A stretch of DNA of 6,001 bases, taken from NCBI GenBank assembly GCA_019308525.1, contig JAFDIC010000256.1:1-6001 (forward strand), given 5' to 3'. Under the pieces are notes generated by a model. It did not search any database. It worked only from the letters and a program-made list of their open reading frames with translations, and was not told the origin of the DNA. This document shows, piece after piece, positions 1 through 6,001 of this stretch. The position numbers were made by a program, and so were the translations under genes. Each line of letters begins with the position of its first letter. Within the stretch, counting starts at the first letter, position 1. This DNA comes from Deltaproteobacteria bacterium. GTDB taxonomy: Bacteria; Desulfobacterota; DSM-4660; Desulfatiglandales; HGW-15.

Positions 1-512
1 TCCTCGCATCTCTGGGGCTCCTGTCAGGATATATCGTTCAAAGTTTCGAAGGACTCTTGCTCCAGTTCGCCATATTGGCCACCTTTATGCCCATGTTGGC
101 CGATACTGGCGGGAACGCGGGCAGCCAGGCTGCAACCCTGGTTATCAGGGCCCTGGCCATGAAGGAGATCTCCCTCAGCAGGGACGTACCCAGGGTGCTT
201 TTCAAGGAGTTCAAGGTCGCGCTGCCCATGGCCGTCTTGCTGGCTGCCCTTGCCTTTGGAAGGGTGATGACTTTTGGGGCGATTTCCGGCAGACCTGAAG
301 GGTATGGGCTTTCCATGATCGGGCTTGCGGTTGGGGCCGCCCTTGGTCTCCAGGTCATTACATCAACCTTGATCGGCGCCCTCTTGCCCCTGGCGGCAGC
401 GAAGATGAAATTGGATCCCGCGGTGGTGGCAAGTCCGGCCCTGACCACAATCGTGGATATCACGGGCCTGCTCATCTATTTCACCACGGTCAAGTTTCTG
501 CTTGGAATATGA
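1..512 (+). CDS. mgtE: MgtE-family Mg2+ transporter, C-terminal membrane domain (5' end outside window)
   Basis: This reading frame is open from the left edge (complete codons start at base 3) to a TGA at 510-512, giving 169 visible residues. It is the membrane part of an MgtE-type magnesium channel, which acts as a dimer in the inner membrane. Seen: the segment FMPMLADTGGNAGSQAATL (visible residues about 28-46), which is the conserved MgtE signature, followed by three further strongly hydrophobic stretches. The last one contains TTIVDITGLLIYF; its Asp (visible residue about 152) sits where the pore Mg2+-coordinating Asp of characterised MgtE proteins lies. The cytosolic N domain and CBS domains, which sense Mg2+ in this family, would lie to the left, outside the window. 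A TTG at 57 could be mistaken for a start, but the conserved frame continues upstream of it, so it is internal. The gene converges on the inositol synthase gene with 16 bp between stops. SLC41-like relatives share the fold but are less likely in bacteria. Confidence 0.93.
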   Translation, partial: LASLGLLSGYIVQSFEGLLLQFAILATFMPMLADTGGNAGSQAATLVIRALAMKEISLSRDVPRVLFKEFKVALPMAVLLAALAFGRVMTFGAISGRPEGYGLSMIGLAVGAALGLQVITSTLIGALLPLAAAKMKLDPAVVASPALTTIVDITGLLIYFTTVKFLLGI

Positions 513-528
513 CCCGGGGACCTGGGTT

Positions 529-1635
529 CTACTTATCCCTTTTACCCTGGATGAATTCCTCGGTCATCCTGTGGGCCTCCGCATCAGTGTACTGGCGCGG
601 GGGATGTTTCATGAAATAGGAGGAAGGAGAGTACAACACGCCCCCCAGTCCCCTGTCCAGGGCCAGCTTGCAACACCTGATGGCGTCAATGACTACCCCT
701 CCGGAGTTGGGAGAGTCCTCCACGGAGAGCCTCAGTTCCAGATTCATGGGCACGTCGCCAAAGAGCCGTCCCTCCATGCGTATGAAGCAGATCTTGTTGT
801 CCCTTTGCCATGCAACCCAGTCGCTGGGGCCGATATGGATATTCTCCTCCGCGAGCCTTTTTCCCTCCAACTGGGACTGAACCGATTCTGTCTTGGATCT
901 TTTCTTGGAGCTGAGGCGGGTCCTGTCCAGCATGTTCAGAAAATCCGTGTTGCCTCCCGTGTTCAACTGGTAGGTCCTTTCCAGTTTGACGCCCCGGTCC
1001 TTGAAGAGATTGGTGAGGACCCTGTGGACAATGGTCGCACCCACCTGGGACTTAATATCATCCCCTATGAGCGGAACATTCTTTTCTTGGAACCGCCTGG
1101 CCCAATCGGGATCGCTGGCGATAAAAACCGGCATGTTGTTGATGAAACCAATACCTGCCTCCAGTGCGCACTCCGCATAGAATCTCACCGCTTCTTCCGA
1201 GCCTACCGGGAGATAGTTTAAAAGGATTTGTGTCCCGGATTCCTTAAGCTCATTCACTATCTCTTCCTGGCTCGGTTCTTCCTGGTCCGAGGGTAGAAAG
1301 GTATACTTCTTGTCGTAGCTTTTCATGTGGCTGGCAACCCCATCCAAGATCCTCCCCATTTTCACCCTGGTCTTGGTCTTGGGTACAGCGCGGCAGAAGA
1401 TAGTCGTGCAGTTGGGGAGTTCAAAGATGGCCTCCGAGACGTCCTTTCCCACCTTTCTCCTGTCAATATCAAAGGCAGCGGCAACCTCGATCTCATATGG
1501 GCGGTACCCGCCTAAATCCCAGTGCATCAACCCCATTGCCTTCTCCTCATCGTAGTCCCTGTAATAGGCAATACCCTGAATCAAAGCGCTGGCACAATTT
1601 CCGATCCCTACGATTCCAATCCTGATCTTCCCCAT
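529..1635 (-). CDS. ino1: myo-inositol-1-phosphate synthase (inositol-3-phosphate synthase)
   Basis: This 368-residue protein is predicted to convert D-glucose 6-phosphate to 1L-myo-inositol 1-phosphate, using bound NAD+ in an oxidation-aldol-reduction cycle in the cytoplasm. Seen: a Rossmann dinucleotide-binding loop, [10 protein letters not shown], at residues 7-16; [10 protein letters not shown] at 140-149; [10 protein letters not shown] at 191-200; [16 protein letters not shown] at 223-238; the lysine-rich SKKRSKT at 243-249; [10 protein letters not shown] at 292-301; and [20 protein letters not shown] at 307-326. These are the hallmark blocks of the family, with its active-site lysines and aspartates. 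The length fits the short bacterial/archaeal class (about 365-390) rather than the eukaryotic class of over 500. The ATG at 1635 was chosen over an upstream in-frame ATG at 1776 because homology begins with [10 protein letters not shown] and a good Shine-Dalgarno site lies just before it. The product could feed inositol phospholipids or an inositol-based solute; no partner gene in the window decides this. Confidence 0.95.
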   Translation of the reverse strand: MGKIRIGIVGIGNCASALIQGIAYYRDYDEEKAMGLMHWDLGGYRPYEIEVAAAFDIDRRKVGKDVSEAIFELPNCTTIFCRAVPKTKTRVKMGRILDGVASHMKSYDKKYTFLPSDQEEPSQEEIVNELKESGTQILLNYLPVGSEEAVRFYAECALEAGIGFINNMPVFIASDPDWARRFQEKNVPLIGDDIKSQVGATIVHRVLTNLFKDRGVKLERTYQLNTGGNTDFLNMLDRTRLSSKKRSKTESVQSQLEGKRLAEENIHIGPSDWVAWQRDNKICFIRMEGRLFGDVPMNLELRLSVEDSPNSGGVVIDAIRCCKLALDRGLGGVLYSPSSYFMKHPPRQYTDAEAHRMTEEFIQGKRDK

Positions 1636-1644
1636 GGAACTTGT

Positions 1645-1650
1645 CCTCCC
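1645..1650 (-). promoter_or_regulatory. Shine-Dalgarno site that fixes the ino1 start
   Basis: On the minus strand GGGAGG lies 9 bases before the ATG at 1635. It is the best ribosome-binding match in this part of the gap. It supports the 368-residue start over the 47-residue longer form, whose extra residues have no resemblance to the family. Confidence 0.8.
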
Positions 1651-1716
1651 AAGTGGTCCAACATCTTGGAACTTCGATAATCCTTTGAACCCGAATTTCG
1701 CGAGGCTCTTGGATAG

Positions 1717-1734
1717 GGGATCGTTTACGATCCC
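1717..1734. promoter_or_regulatory. 18-bp near-perfect palindrome upstream of ino1, candidate operator
   Basis: The sequence is GGGATCGT, then TT, then ACGATCCC: two perfect 8-base arms around a 2-base centre. A 2-base spacer is too short for a stable RNA hairpin, so a site for a dimeric DNA-binding protein is the more natural reading. Its inner edge is 81 bases upstream of the ino1 ATG, a normal position for an operator or activator site. The cognate regulator is unknown. Confidence 0.45.
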
Positions 1735-1792
1735 AAATTCTTCACAATATTGGCTACTTGTAGGCCTAGAGGCCACCTACCCTTGAAAATCA

Positions 1793-1811
1793 ATTCACCA
1801 AAAAGGTGAAT
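1793..1811. repeat. Short hairpin, 7-bp arms with 5-base loop
   Basis: ATTCACC and GGTGAAT flank a loop of five A on the plus strand (five T on the minus strand). The stem is perfect but AT-rich. On the minus strand it is followed by TGATTTTC, which is only a weak T-run. It could add to transcription termination after the DUF6178-like gene, or be part of the structured ino1 leader. Confidence 0.4.
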
Positions 1812-1821
1812 AGAAAAGACC

Positions 1822-1857
1822 AAAAAGGGTTTGCAATTCCGAGTTTTGCCGCAACCC
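1822..1857 (-). terminator. Possible intrinsic terminator downstream of the DUF6178-like gene
   Basis: Read on the minus strand, GGGTTGC (1857-1851) can pair with GCAAACCC (1834-1827) with one bulged A, over a 16-base loop, followed directly by TTTTT (1826-1822) and then GGTCTTTTC. This is the only hairpin in the gap that is followed by a T-run on the strand being transcribed. The stem is short and the loop large, so strength is doubtful. The 5' arm can instead pair with CAACCC at 1874-1869, just upstream in the transcript, which would abolish the terminator fold. Confidence 0.4.
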
Positions 1858-1917
1858 TTGCGAAATTCGGGTTGAAATCAATCTATCCGGATGACCTACG
1901 GAAAAGGCCACCCCCCG

Positions 1918-1971
1918 GGAATAATGGAAATGGTGCGACTGAAAAATTGGTTTGTTTCATTCCATTATTCC
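1918..1971. repeat. Perfect 12-bp inverted repeat just after the DUF6178-like stop
   Basis: GGAATAATGGAA at 1918-1929 is the exact reverse complement of TTCCATTATTCC at 1960-1971, with a 30-base loop. It starts 10 bases past the TAG at 1981-1983. The stem is AT-rich and no T-run follows the second arm on the minus strand (a C/G run does), so it is not a typical intrinsic terminator. It may act as an mRNA 3'-end structure or be a copy of an intergenic repeat. Confidence 0.6.
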
Positions 1972-1980
1972 AACCAGGTG

Positions 1981-3720
1981 CTATGGCAATGTGGAACTAT
2001 TCTCTTGCTGTCCCTGGACTGACCTGGATGGCTCTATGGTTATGAACCTGGAGTACTTCCCGTCTATCTCACCCGAGGCCACCATTTCGTACTCATCAAC
2101 AAATTCATCCCAGATGAGCGACAGGGATTCCTCCAGGATCTCCTGTGTCTCCCGGTTGGCATTGGAGGCGTAACCCATGAGGTTTTTTATGAACACATCC
2201 TTGAATCCCCCAATTCGGTAAGGGGGTCCTTTTTCCCCTTTTCTCAGGCGATCAAAGAACCCTTTTGCCTGGTCCTTGCTGATCCCGAGAAAGCTGGGCT
2301 CCAGGGAAAGTAAGCTGCGGCTCCAAAGATTAAACAAAAGGTTCAAGAAAGTCAATTCCGGCCTTTGGCCGAGGGCCTTGTCCCAGGGGACTCTTTCTGC
2401 GAGACGCTCTATCAGGCCGTCAATGACCATCAGGCGGCGAAGGACACTCACGAATTCCCCCAGGTCTGAGATCCATTCGAAATCCCTGAATTCCTCCGGT
2501 TCCCTATGGGCGATGTACATCTGGGGCCTGTTTTTCATTATTCCTGCAAGGGTTCCACCCCAATGTTCACCCCAGAATTCCCAGCCCAGGCCCTGGCGGA
2601 CAAACCAGCTTGCGGCCAGCCAGCGCTCCGTTTCCCATTTCAACTTGAGGGCCAAGCCAAACCCGACCCTGAACAGGGATGATAGGGGATGGGACCTGAG
2701 GGCCTTCTCGGCCGCAGGGATATCTTTTCCACACAGCCTTTCAAGGCCTAGATTGGCGTAGCTCGCCGCCCTTTTGCAGGTCCTGATCAGATCATCGAAC
2801 TCCTCCACTTTGAGTCCCTCCGCCGAGAGAATTTGGTTGCAGAGTCCGGCGAATTCGATCCGCATCCTTTCCAGGAACAGGGGGTCAGCCGAATTGGCTA
2901 TTGATTGGAGCAACAGGTTGTCAGTGGGTGTTTGACTGAGTGGCAGTAATGGAACCTGCACATGGGCTGACTCATCCTGGAGATCGCCCTCCATCTCCCT
3001 TGCCGGGGTGCTGATATTTCCGATGCCTTCCTGGTCCAGGGGTGCATAGATGGAAAGTGCCTCTTCCTGCGGGATGAATCCATAGGCTTGCAAGCGGGTA
3101 TTCCTGAACCTGTAGATCTCTTCTTCCATTTCATGGGCCTGCAACCCGGAAACCGCCTGGAGGAGCCCCATGTAACTCCTCAAGTCCTTGCCTGCCAGAG
3201 CACGAAGTATCTCCCAAATAAAATCTCGCTGGTCTTGATTGCGGACCTTTACATAGAATAGGCCGTCCAGGCTGAGGTAATCATCCCCTAGCTCAAAGGC
3301 CTTTTCCTTGTCATCCAGGGAGACAACCTGGATAGTCCTGTAAAGCAAATAGGCCAAAAGATCTCGCCCTTCACCGAAGGCCCACTTCACCAATCTTTCG
3401 GGGTCAGCGGCGTGGAGCCTCATAAACCAATCCCAGCCCCTTGTTGTGTCTATCCGATCCCTGCTCCAGATATCCAGGTCGAGCAAGTATTGCCATTGTT
3501 CCTCTGAGGCCAGTGCAAGGAGAGGGAGACTGTCTTCCTCGCCGACCCTCTTGATGAACCAGAAGAAATCTCCGTTGGACATCCGGCGGATCAGCTCCAC
3601 CGGGTTCTCGTGCTTCAAGATACGATCCACCAAGGCTCTCCCCGGCTGGGATAGGATATCCTTCAAGACCCCTTCTTGTTCTCGGATTACAACAACCCGT
3701 CTATTTAAGTTCCTGATCAC
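1981..3720 (-). CDS. DUF6178-like protein of unknown function
   Basis: This is a soluble, largely helical 579-residue protein with no signal peptide or clear membrane segment. The N-terminal part reads as stacked amphipathic helices: DFFWFIKRVGEEDSLPLLAL (51-70), then a segment ending YLLDLDIWSRDRID (78-91). Later come the YRFRNTRLQAYGF segment (203-215) and ALSIYAPLDQ (221-230), followed by an acidic, low-complexity linker at about 235-265. I recognise this order from memory as the DUF6178 family, known mostly from Desulfobacterota; no biochemical role is known to me. The C-terminal half is Trp-rich (about 366-390) and helical. The start is GTG at 3720: an in-frame TAG precedes it immediately, and GGTGA lies 6 bases upstream as a ribosome site. 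A five-codon ATG frame at 3734-3717 overlaps this GTG. The gene stands 112 bp after the small helix-turn-helix-like gene and may be read from the groES-groEL transcript. The family name is moderately sure; the reality of the gene is very sure. Confidence 0.72.
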   Translation of the reverse strand: MIRNLNRRVVVIREQEGVLKDILSQPGRALVDRILKHENPVELIRRMSNGDFFWFIKRVGEEDSLPLLALASEEQWQYLLDLDIWSRDRIDTTRGWDWFMRLHAADPERLVKWAFGEGRDLLAYLLYRTIQVVSLDDKEKAFELGDDYLSLDGLFYVKVRNQDQRDFIWEILRALAGKDLRSYMGLLQAVSGLQAHEMEEEIYRFRNTRLQAYGFIPQEEALSIYAPLDQEGIGNISTPAREMEGDLQDESAHVQVPLLPLSQTPTDNLLLQSIANSADPLFLERMRIEFAGLCNQILSAEGLKVEEFDDLIRTCKRAASYANLGLERLCGKDIPAAEKALRSHPLSSLFRVGFGLALKLKWETERWLAASWFVRQGLGWEFWGEHWGGTLAGIMKNRPQMYIAHREPEEFRDFEWISDLGEFVSVLRRLMVIDGLIERLAERVPWDKALGQRPELTFLNLLFNLWSRSLLSLEPSFLGISKDQAKGFFDRLRKGEKGPPYRIGGFKDVFIKNLMGYASNANRETQEILEESLSLIWDEFVDEYEMVASGEIDGKYSRFITIEPSRSVQGQQENSSTLP

Positions 3721-3760
3721 CTACCGTCACCCATTGATGTCCTGATAAGATTTTGCGGAG

Positions 3761-3805
3761 TTGCTGGATCAGTCGGTTCCAACTGCCGGTTGGTCTATCC
3801 AGCAA
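3761..3805. repeat. Stem-loop in the gap before the DUF6178-like gene
   Basis: TTGCTGGAT (3761-3769) and ATCCAGCAA (3797-3805) are perfect 9-bp arms. Inside them CCAAC (3779-3783) and GTTGG (3789-3793) form a second small stem. On the minus strand the structure is followed by CTCCGCAAAATC, without a T-run, so it is not a classical terminator. It lies 41-85 bases upstream of the GTG start and could be an mRNA processing or leader structure. Confidence 0.5.
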
Positions 3806-3832
3806 AAACTTCGGCGGAGAGGGGAGCCCCAT

Positions 3833-4204
3833 TTAGTTGAGCTTTATCTTGTCCCAGCCCTTGATGCAGCGTTCCAGCCAGTCCTCAAAGGCAAGATACC
3901 TCCCTGTCTGAAGATCATAACAGGGTCCCAGCGGTTTGTCATCTCCTTCCCGTATTTTCTCCTGCGCGGTTTGTTCCAGGATTTCCTTGACCTGGTCTTT
4001 GGAAAGGCCGAATTGATTAGCGAGGGCTTTTACTCCCTGGGGATTGCGAAACAGGGCAGCCATCTGCCAGAGGGCCTTTCTTTTCAGATCCTTTACCTCA
4101 TGCTCCGGCCGCTTCATCTCCTTTGCCAGAAAAGCGGCCCTGATGAAATGCTTTCGCTGGATCTCCCGGTCCAGCTCCTCTGGCACGTCTCTATGATCGT
4201 TCAT
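3833..4204 (-). CDS. Uncharacterised 123-residue protein with a helix-turn-helix-like segment, downstream of groEL
   Basis: I do not recognise this protein by name. It is small, charged and predicted helical throughout, without a signal peptide or membrane segment. Residues 56-78, including VKALANQFGLSKDQVKEIL, have the spacing of a helix-turn-helix: a small residue in the first helix, Gly at the turn, then Leu-Ser and a second helix. DNA binding is therefore possible but unproven. The C-terminal block PCYDLQTGRYLAFEDWLERC (94-113) carries both Cys residues of the protein and several aromatics, and looks like a conserved family signature. It lies 88 bp after groEL on the same strand and 112 bp before the DUF6178-like gene. 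The ATG at 4204 gives the longest form, but its ribosome site is poor; the ATG coding residue 30 (MKRPEHEV) is a less likely alternative because the sequence before it looks equally structured. Codon use resembles that of its neighbours, which supports a real gene. Confidence 0.78.
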   Translation of the reverse strand: MNDHRDVPEELDREIQRKHFIRAAFLAKEMKRPEHEVKDLKRKALWQMAALFRNPQGVKALANQFGLSKDQVKEILEQTAQEKIREGDDKPLGPCYDLQTGRYLAFEDWLERCIKGWDKIKLN

Positions 4205-4245
4205 GGGACTTGACTCAGGTAGGATGCCCCTGTGGAGGGTGTCTT

Positions 4246-4285
4246 GGCCCGGACAGGAATCCGGGTGGGTCGCCCTGCCCGGGCC
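4246..4285 (-). other. Strong GC-rich hairpin just after groEL
   Basis: GGCCCGGACAGG (4246-4257) pairs with CCTGCCCGGGCC (4274-4285) at 11 of 12 positions. In the minus-strand transcript the one mismatch becomes a G-U wobble, so the stem is continuous. It begins 7 bases after the groEL TAA (4295-4293). The transcript continues AAGACACC after the stem, with no U-run, so termination there would be inefficient. A stabilising 3' structure or partial terminator that keeps groES-groEL mRNA more abundant than the downstream genes is the best reading. Confidence 0.6.
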
Positions 4286-4292
4286 TTTCTGC

Positions 4293-5915
4293 TTAGTACA
4301 TGTCTTCGGGGGGCATCTGTGGAGTCTCAGGCTTCTTCTTTTCCGGTTTTTCTGCGACCAAGGCCTCCGTAGTCAGCAGAAGACCGGCTACTGAGACGGC
4401 GTTCTGGAGGGCGAACCGGGTCACCTTCGTGGGATCGATGACCCCGGCTTCTACCAGGTCCTCGTACTCTCCCTTTTCCGCGTTGAACCCGTAGTTGCCC
4501 TTGCCGGCCATGACCTGTTGCACCACAACGGAGCCCTCAAAGCCGGCATTGTTCGCAATCTGCCGTACAGGTTCTTCAAGGGCCCTCCTGATGATGTTGA
4601 CACCCAACTGCTCGTCACCCTCCAACTTGAGCTTGTCCAGGGCCTTCATGGCGCGGATAAAGGCAACTCCGCCGCCCGGCACGATGCCCTCCTCCACTGC
4701 CGCCCGGGTCGCATTGAGGGCGTCTTCCACGCGGTCTTTTTTCTCCTTCATCTCTGTCTCCGTTGCCGCACCCACGTTGATCACCGCGACCCCTCCGATC
4801 AACTTGGCAAGACGCTCCTGGAGCTTTTCCCTGTCGTAATCACTGGTGGTCTCTTCTATCTGGGCCCTTATCTGCTTGACCCTCCCTTCAAGGGCCTTGC
4901 GGCTACCACCACCGTCCACTATGGTCGTGTTGTCCTTGTCTATGGTGATGCGTTTGGCGGTTCCCAGGTCTTTCAGGGTCACGTTTTCCAGTTTCAGGCC
5001 TAGGTCCTCGCTGATCACCTGCCCCCCGGTCAGGATGGCTATATCTTCCAGCATGGCCTTGCGCCTGTCTCCGAAGCCGGGGGCCTTGACAGCGGCGCAC
5101 TTCAGGGTTCCCCGTATCTTGTTGACCACCAATGTGGCGAGGGCTTCCCCTTCCACGTCCTCCGCGATGACAAGCAAGGGCTTGCCGGACTTGGCTATCT
5201 GTTCCAAAAGGGGAATCATGTCTTTCATATTGCTGATCTTTTTCTCATGCAGCAATAGGTAGGGTTCTTCCAGGTCAACTTCCATCTTTTCAGGGTCTGT
5301 CACAAAGTAGGGGCTCAGATACCCCCTGTCGAATTGCATACCTTCCACTATTTCGAGGGTGGTTTCCATGCCCTTTGCTTCCTCAACGGTTATCACACCC
5401 TCCTTGCCGACCTTTTCCATGGCCTCCGCAATGATATCGCCTATGGTCGGGTCGTTATTGGCCGACACGGTACCCACCTGTGCTATCTCTTTCTTTTCCT
5501 TGGTGGGGTTTGAGATCTTTTTGAGCTCTTCCACGACCGCCACCACCGCCTTCTCCATGCCCCTCTTTATGGCCATGGGATTGGCTCCGGCCGCTACCAG
5601 CTTGGACCCTTCGTGAAAAATCGACTGGGCCAGGATCGTAGCAGTTGTAGTTCCGTCCCCTGCCACATCCGACGTCTTGGAGGCGACTTCTTTTACCATC
5701 TGAGCGCCCATGTTTTCGAACTTGTCCTCGAGCTCGATCTCCTTTGCCACTGTCACACCGTCTTTCGTGGTCTTCGGGGAGCCCCAGGACTTCTCTATCA
5801 GGACGTTGCGACCTTTGGGTCCAAGGGTCACCCTTACGGCGTTGGCAAGGGTATCCACACCGTGCAACATCTTCTCTCTTGCCTTTTCGCTGTAAGTAAT
5901 CTCCTTACCTGCCAT
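4293..5915 (-). CDS. groEL: 60-kDa chaperonin GroEL
   Basis: This 540-residue protein is the GroEL subunit, which forms two stacked seven-membered rings and folds client proteins with ATP and the GroES cap in the cytoplasm. Seen: LGPKGRNV at 31-38; catalytic and nucleotide residues Asp52, Asp87 (in GDGTTTAT, 86-93) and Asp398 (in [15 protein letters not shown]); GGG at 414-416. Apical residues used for client and GroES binding in E. coli are present or conservatively changed: Tyr199, Tyr203, Phe204, Ile234 (Leu in E. coli), Leu237, Leu259, Val263 and Val264. The body is therefore that of a fully active chaperonin. The C-terminus is unusual: it ends [15 protein letters not shown] without Gly-Gly-Met repeats. 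The ATG at 5915 matches the family start, and AGGA lies 10 bases upstream. groES precedes it by 23 bp. A heat-shock promoter or CIRCE element, if any, would lie upstream of groES, outside the window. Confidence 0.99.
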   Translation of the reverse strand: MAGKEITYSEKAREKMLHGVDTLANAVRVTLGPKGRNVLIEKSWGSPKTTKDGVTVAKEIELEDKFENMGAQMVKEVASKTSDVAGDGTTTATILAQSIFHEGSKLVAAGANPMAIKRGMEKAVVAVVEELKKISNPTKEKKEIAQVGTVSANNDPTIGDIIAEAMEKVGKEGVITVEEAKGMETTLEIVEGMQFDRGYLSPYFVTDPEKMEVDLEEPYLLLHEKKISNMKDMIPLLEQIAKSGKPLLVIAEDVEGEALATLVVNKIRGTLKCAAVKAPGFGDRRKAMLEDIAILTGGQVISEDLGLKLENVTLKDLGTAKRITIDKDNTTIVDGGGSRKALEGRVKQIRAQIEETTSDYDREKLQERLAKLIGGVAVINVGAATETEMKEKKDRVEDALNATRAAVEEGIVPGGGVAFIRAMKALDKLKLEGDEQLGVNIIRRALEEPVRQIANNAGFEGSVVVQQVMAGKGNYGFNAEKGEYEDLVEAGVIDPTKVTRFALQNAVSVAGLLLTTEALVAEKPEKKKPETPQMPPEDMY

Positions 5916-5938
5916 GGTAAAAACATCCTGCCATATTT

Positions 5939-6001
5939 TTAGTTGATTACTGCGAGGATGTCATCCTCTCTCATTATCAAGTGCTCCACTCCATCGATCT
6001 C
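5939..6001 (-). CDS. groES: 10-kDa co-chaperonin GroES, C-terminal fragment
   Basis: Read on the minus strand from the right edge, 20 codons followed by TAA (5941-5939) give [20 protein letters not shown]. This is the end of GroES, whose family tail has the pattern of an acidic turn, then LIM, then a DDIL or SDIL strand. The rest lies beyond the window. GroES caps the GroEL ring during folding. The stop is 23 bp from the groEL ATG, the usual bicistronic arrangement. The fragment is too short for general gene finders, but the frame, content and position leave little doubt. Confidence 0.95.
   Translation of the reverse strand, partial: EIDGVEHLIMREDDILAVIN

Larger units (their letters stand above)
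1684..1877. repeat. Long-range inverted repeat, arms 1684-1704 and 1857-1877
   Basis: The arm at 1857-1877 and the reverse complement of 1684-1704 agree at 19 of 21 positions, with the core GCGAAATTCGGGTT in both. The arms are separated by 152 bases. Because each arm, read in its own direction, can be translated as an LAKFG-like peptide, this looks like one repeated DNA word in two orientations rather than coding sequence. It may be two copies of a dispersed intergenic repeat, or the two ends of a small non-coding element. Confidence 0.6.
1636..1980. other. 345-bp intergenic region rich in inverted repeats
   Basis: No convincing gene lies here. The 79-codon plus-strand frame from GTG at 1806 runs into the 3' part of the neighbouring gene and has no recognisable content. 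The region separates the DUF6178-like gene from ino1, both on the minus strand, so it should hold the 3' end of one transcript and the promoter or leader of the other. Read in minus-strand order it contains a 12-bp inverted repeat (1918-1971), one arm of a long-range repeat (1857-1877), a possible terminator (1822-1857), a short hairpin (1793-1811), an imperfect palindromic patch at 1760-1780 (GTAGG/CCTAC outside, GGCCT/AGGCC inside), an 18-bp near-palindrome (1717-1734), the second arm of the long-range repeat (1684-1704), and the ino1 ribosome site. I could not identify a convincing -35/-10 pair. Confidence 0.75.

Noticed and set aside
512..527. Small hairpin between the mgtE and ino1 stop codons as a shared terminator
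   Set aside because: About six pairs with a four-base loop and a G-U pair, and no T-run on the plus strand after it; too weak to call.
529..1221. 239-codon plus-strand frame opposite ino1
   Set aside because: It lies wholly within the complement of the clearly identified inositol synthase gene and its composition is that of an antisense shadow.
1636..1776. 47-residue N-terminal extension of the inositol synthase, from ATG at 1776
   Set aside because: The extra residues do not resemble the family, and part of them is encoded by the inverted repeats and palindrome. A strong ribosome site precedes the ATG at 1635, where homology begins.
1806..2045. 79-codon plus-strand frame in the 345-bp gap
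   Set aside because: It begins in non-coding repeats, runs into the antisense of a real gene, has no ribosome site that I can see and no recognisable content.
3820..3832. GGGGCTCCCC palindrome after the 123-codon gene as a terminator
   Set aside because: The loop would be too small for a four-base stem, and the nearest T-run on the minus strand is about ten bases further on.
4495..5262. Long plus-strand open frames opposite groEL
   Set aside because: They are antisense shadows of a GC-rich conserved gene; the minus-strand GroEL frame explains the whole stretch.

Overview
The window looks like chromosomal housekeeping DNA from a Gram-negative bacterium of the Desulfobacterota (former Deltaproteobacteria) type. 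That placement is an inference. It rests on a classical GroES/GroEL pair, on a 579-residue protein that resembles the DUF6178 family (which I recall mainly from this group), and on a bacterial/archaeal-type inositol-phosphate synthase. I see no mobile element, CRISPR array, tRNA or rRNA gene, and no sign of recent transfer.

Layout. At the left edge the plus strand carries the 3' end of an MgtE-type Mg2+ transporter gene (1-512). Everything else reads on the minus strand, from the right edge leftwards: the last 20 codons of groES (5939-6001), groEL (4293-5915), a 123-codon gene of unknown function with a possible helix-turn-helix (3833-4204), the DUF6178-like gene (1981-3720), and a myo-inositol-1-phosphate synthase gene (529-1635). 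The last of these converges on mgtE, with only 16 bases between the stop codons.

The gaps between minus-strand genes are 23 bp (groES-groEL), 88 bp (with a GC-rich hairpin), 112 bp (with a stem-loop) and 345 bp (1636-1980). The first is a clear operon junction. The next two could be read through. The last is a real regulatory-sized gap. It is full of inverted repeats: a 12/12 pair, a 19/21 long-range pair, an 18-bp near-palindrome upstream of the inositol synthase, and a possible terminator with an alternative, mutually exclusive fold.

Functionally, GroES/GroEL is the general folding chamber, the synthase makes inositol phosphate from glucose-6-phosphate, and MgtE moves Mg2+. Their adjacency does not by itself define a pathway. 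I found no convincing new multi-gene system. The items most worth a second look are the structured 345-bp leader of the inositol synthase gene, the two uncharacterised genes downstream of groEL, and the GroEL C-terminus, which lacks the usual Gly-Gly-Met tail.
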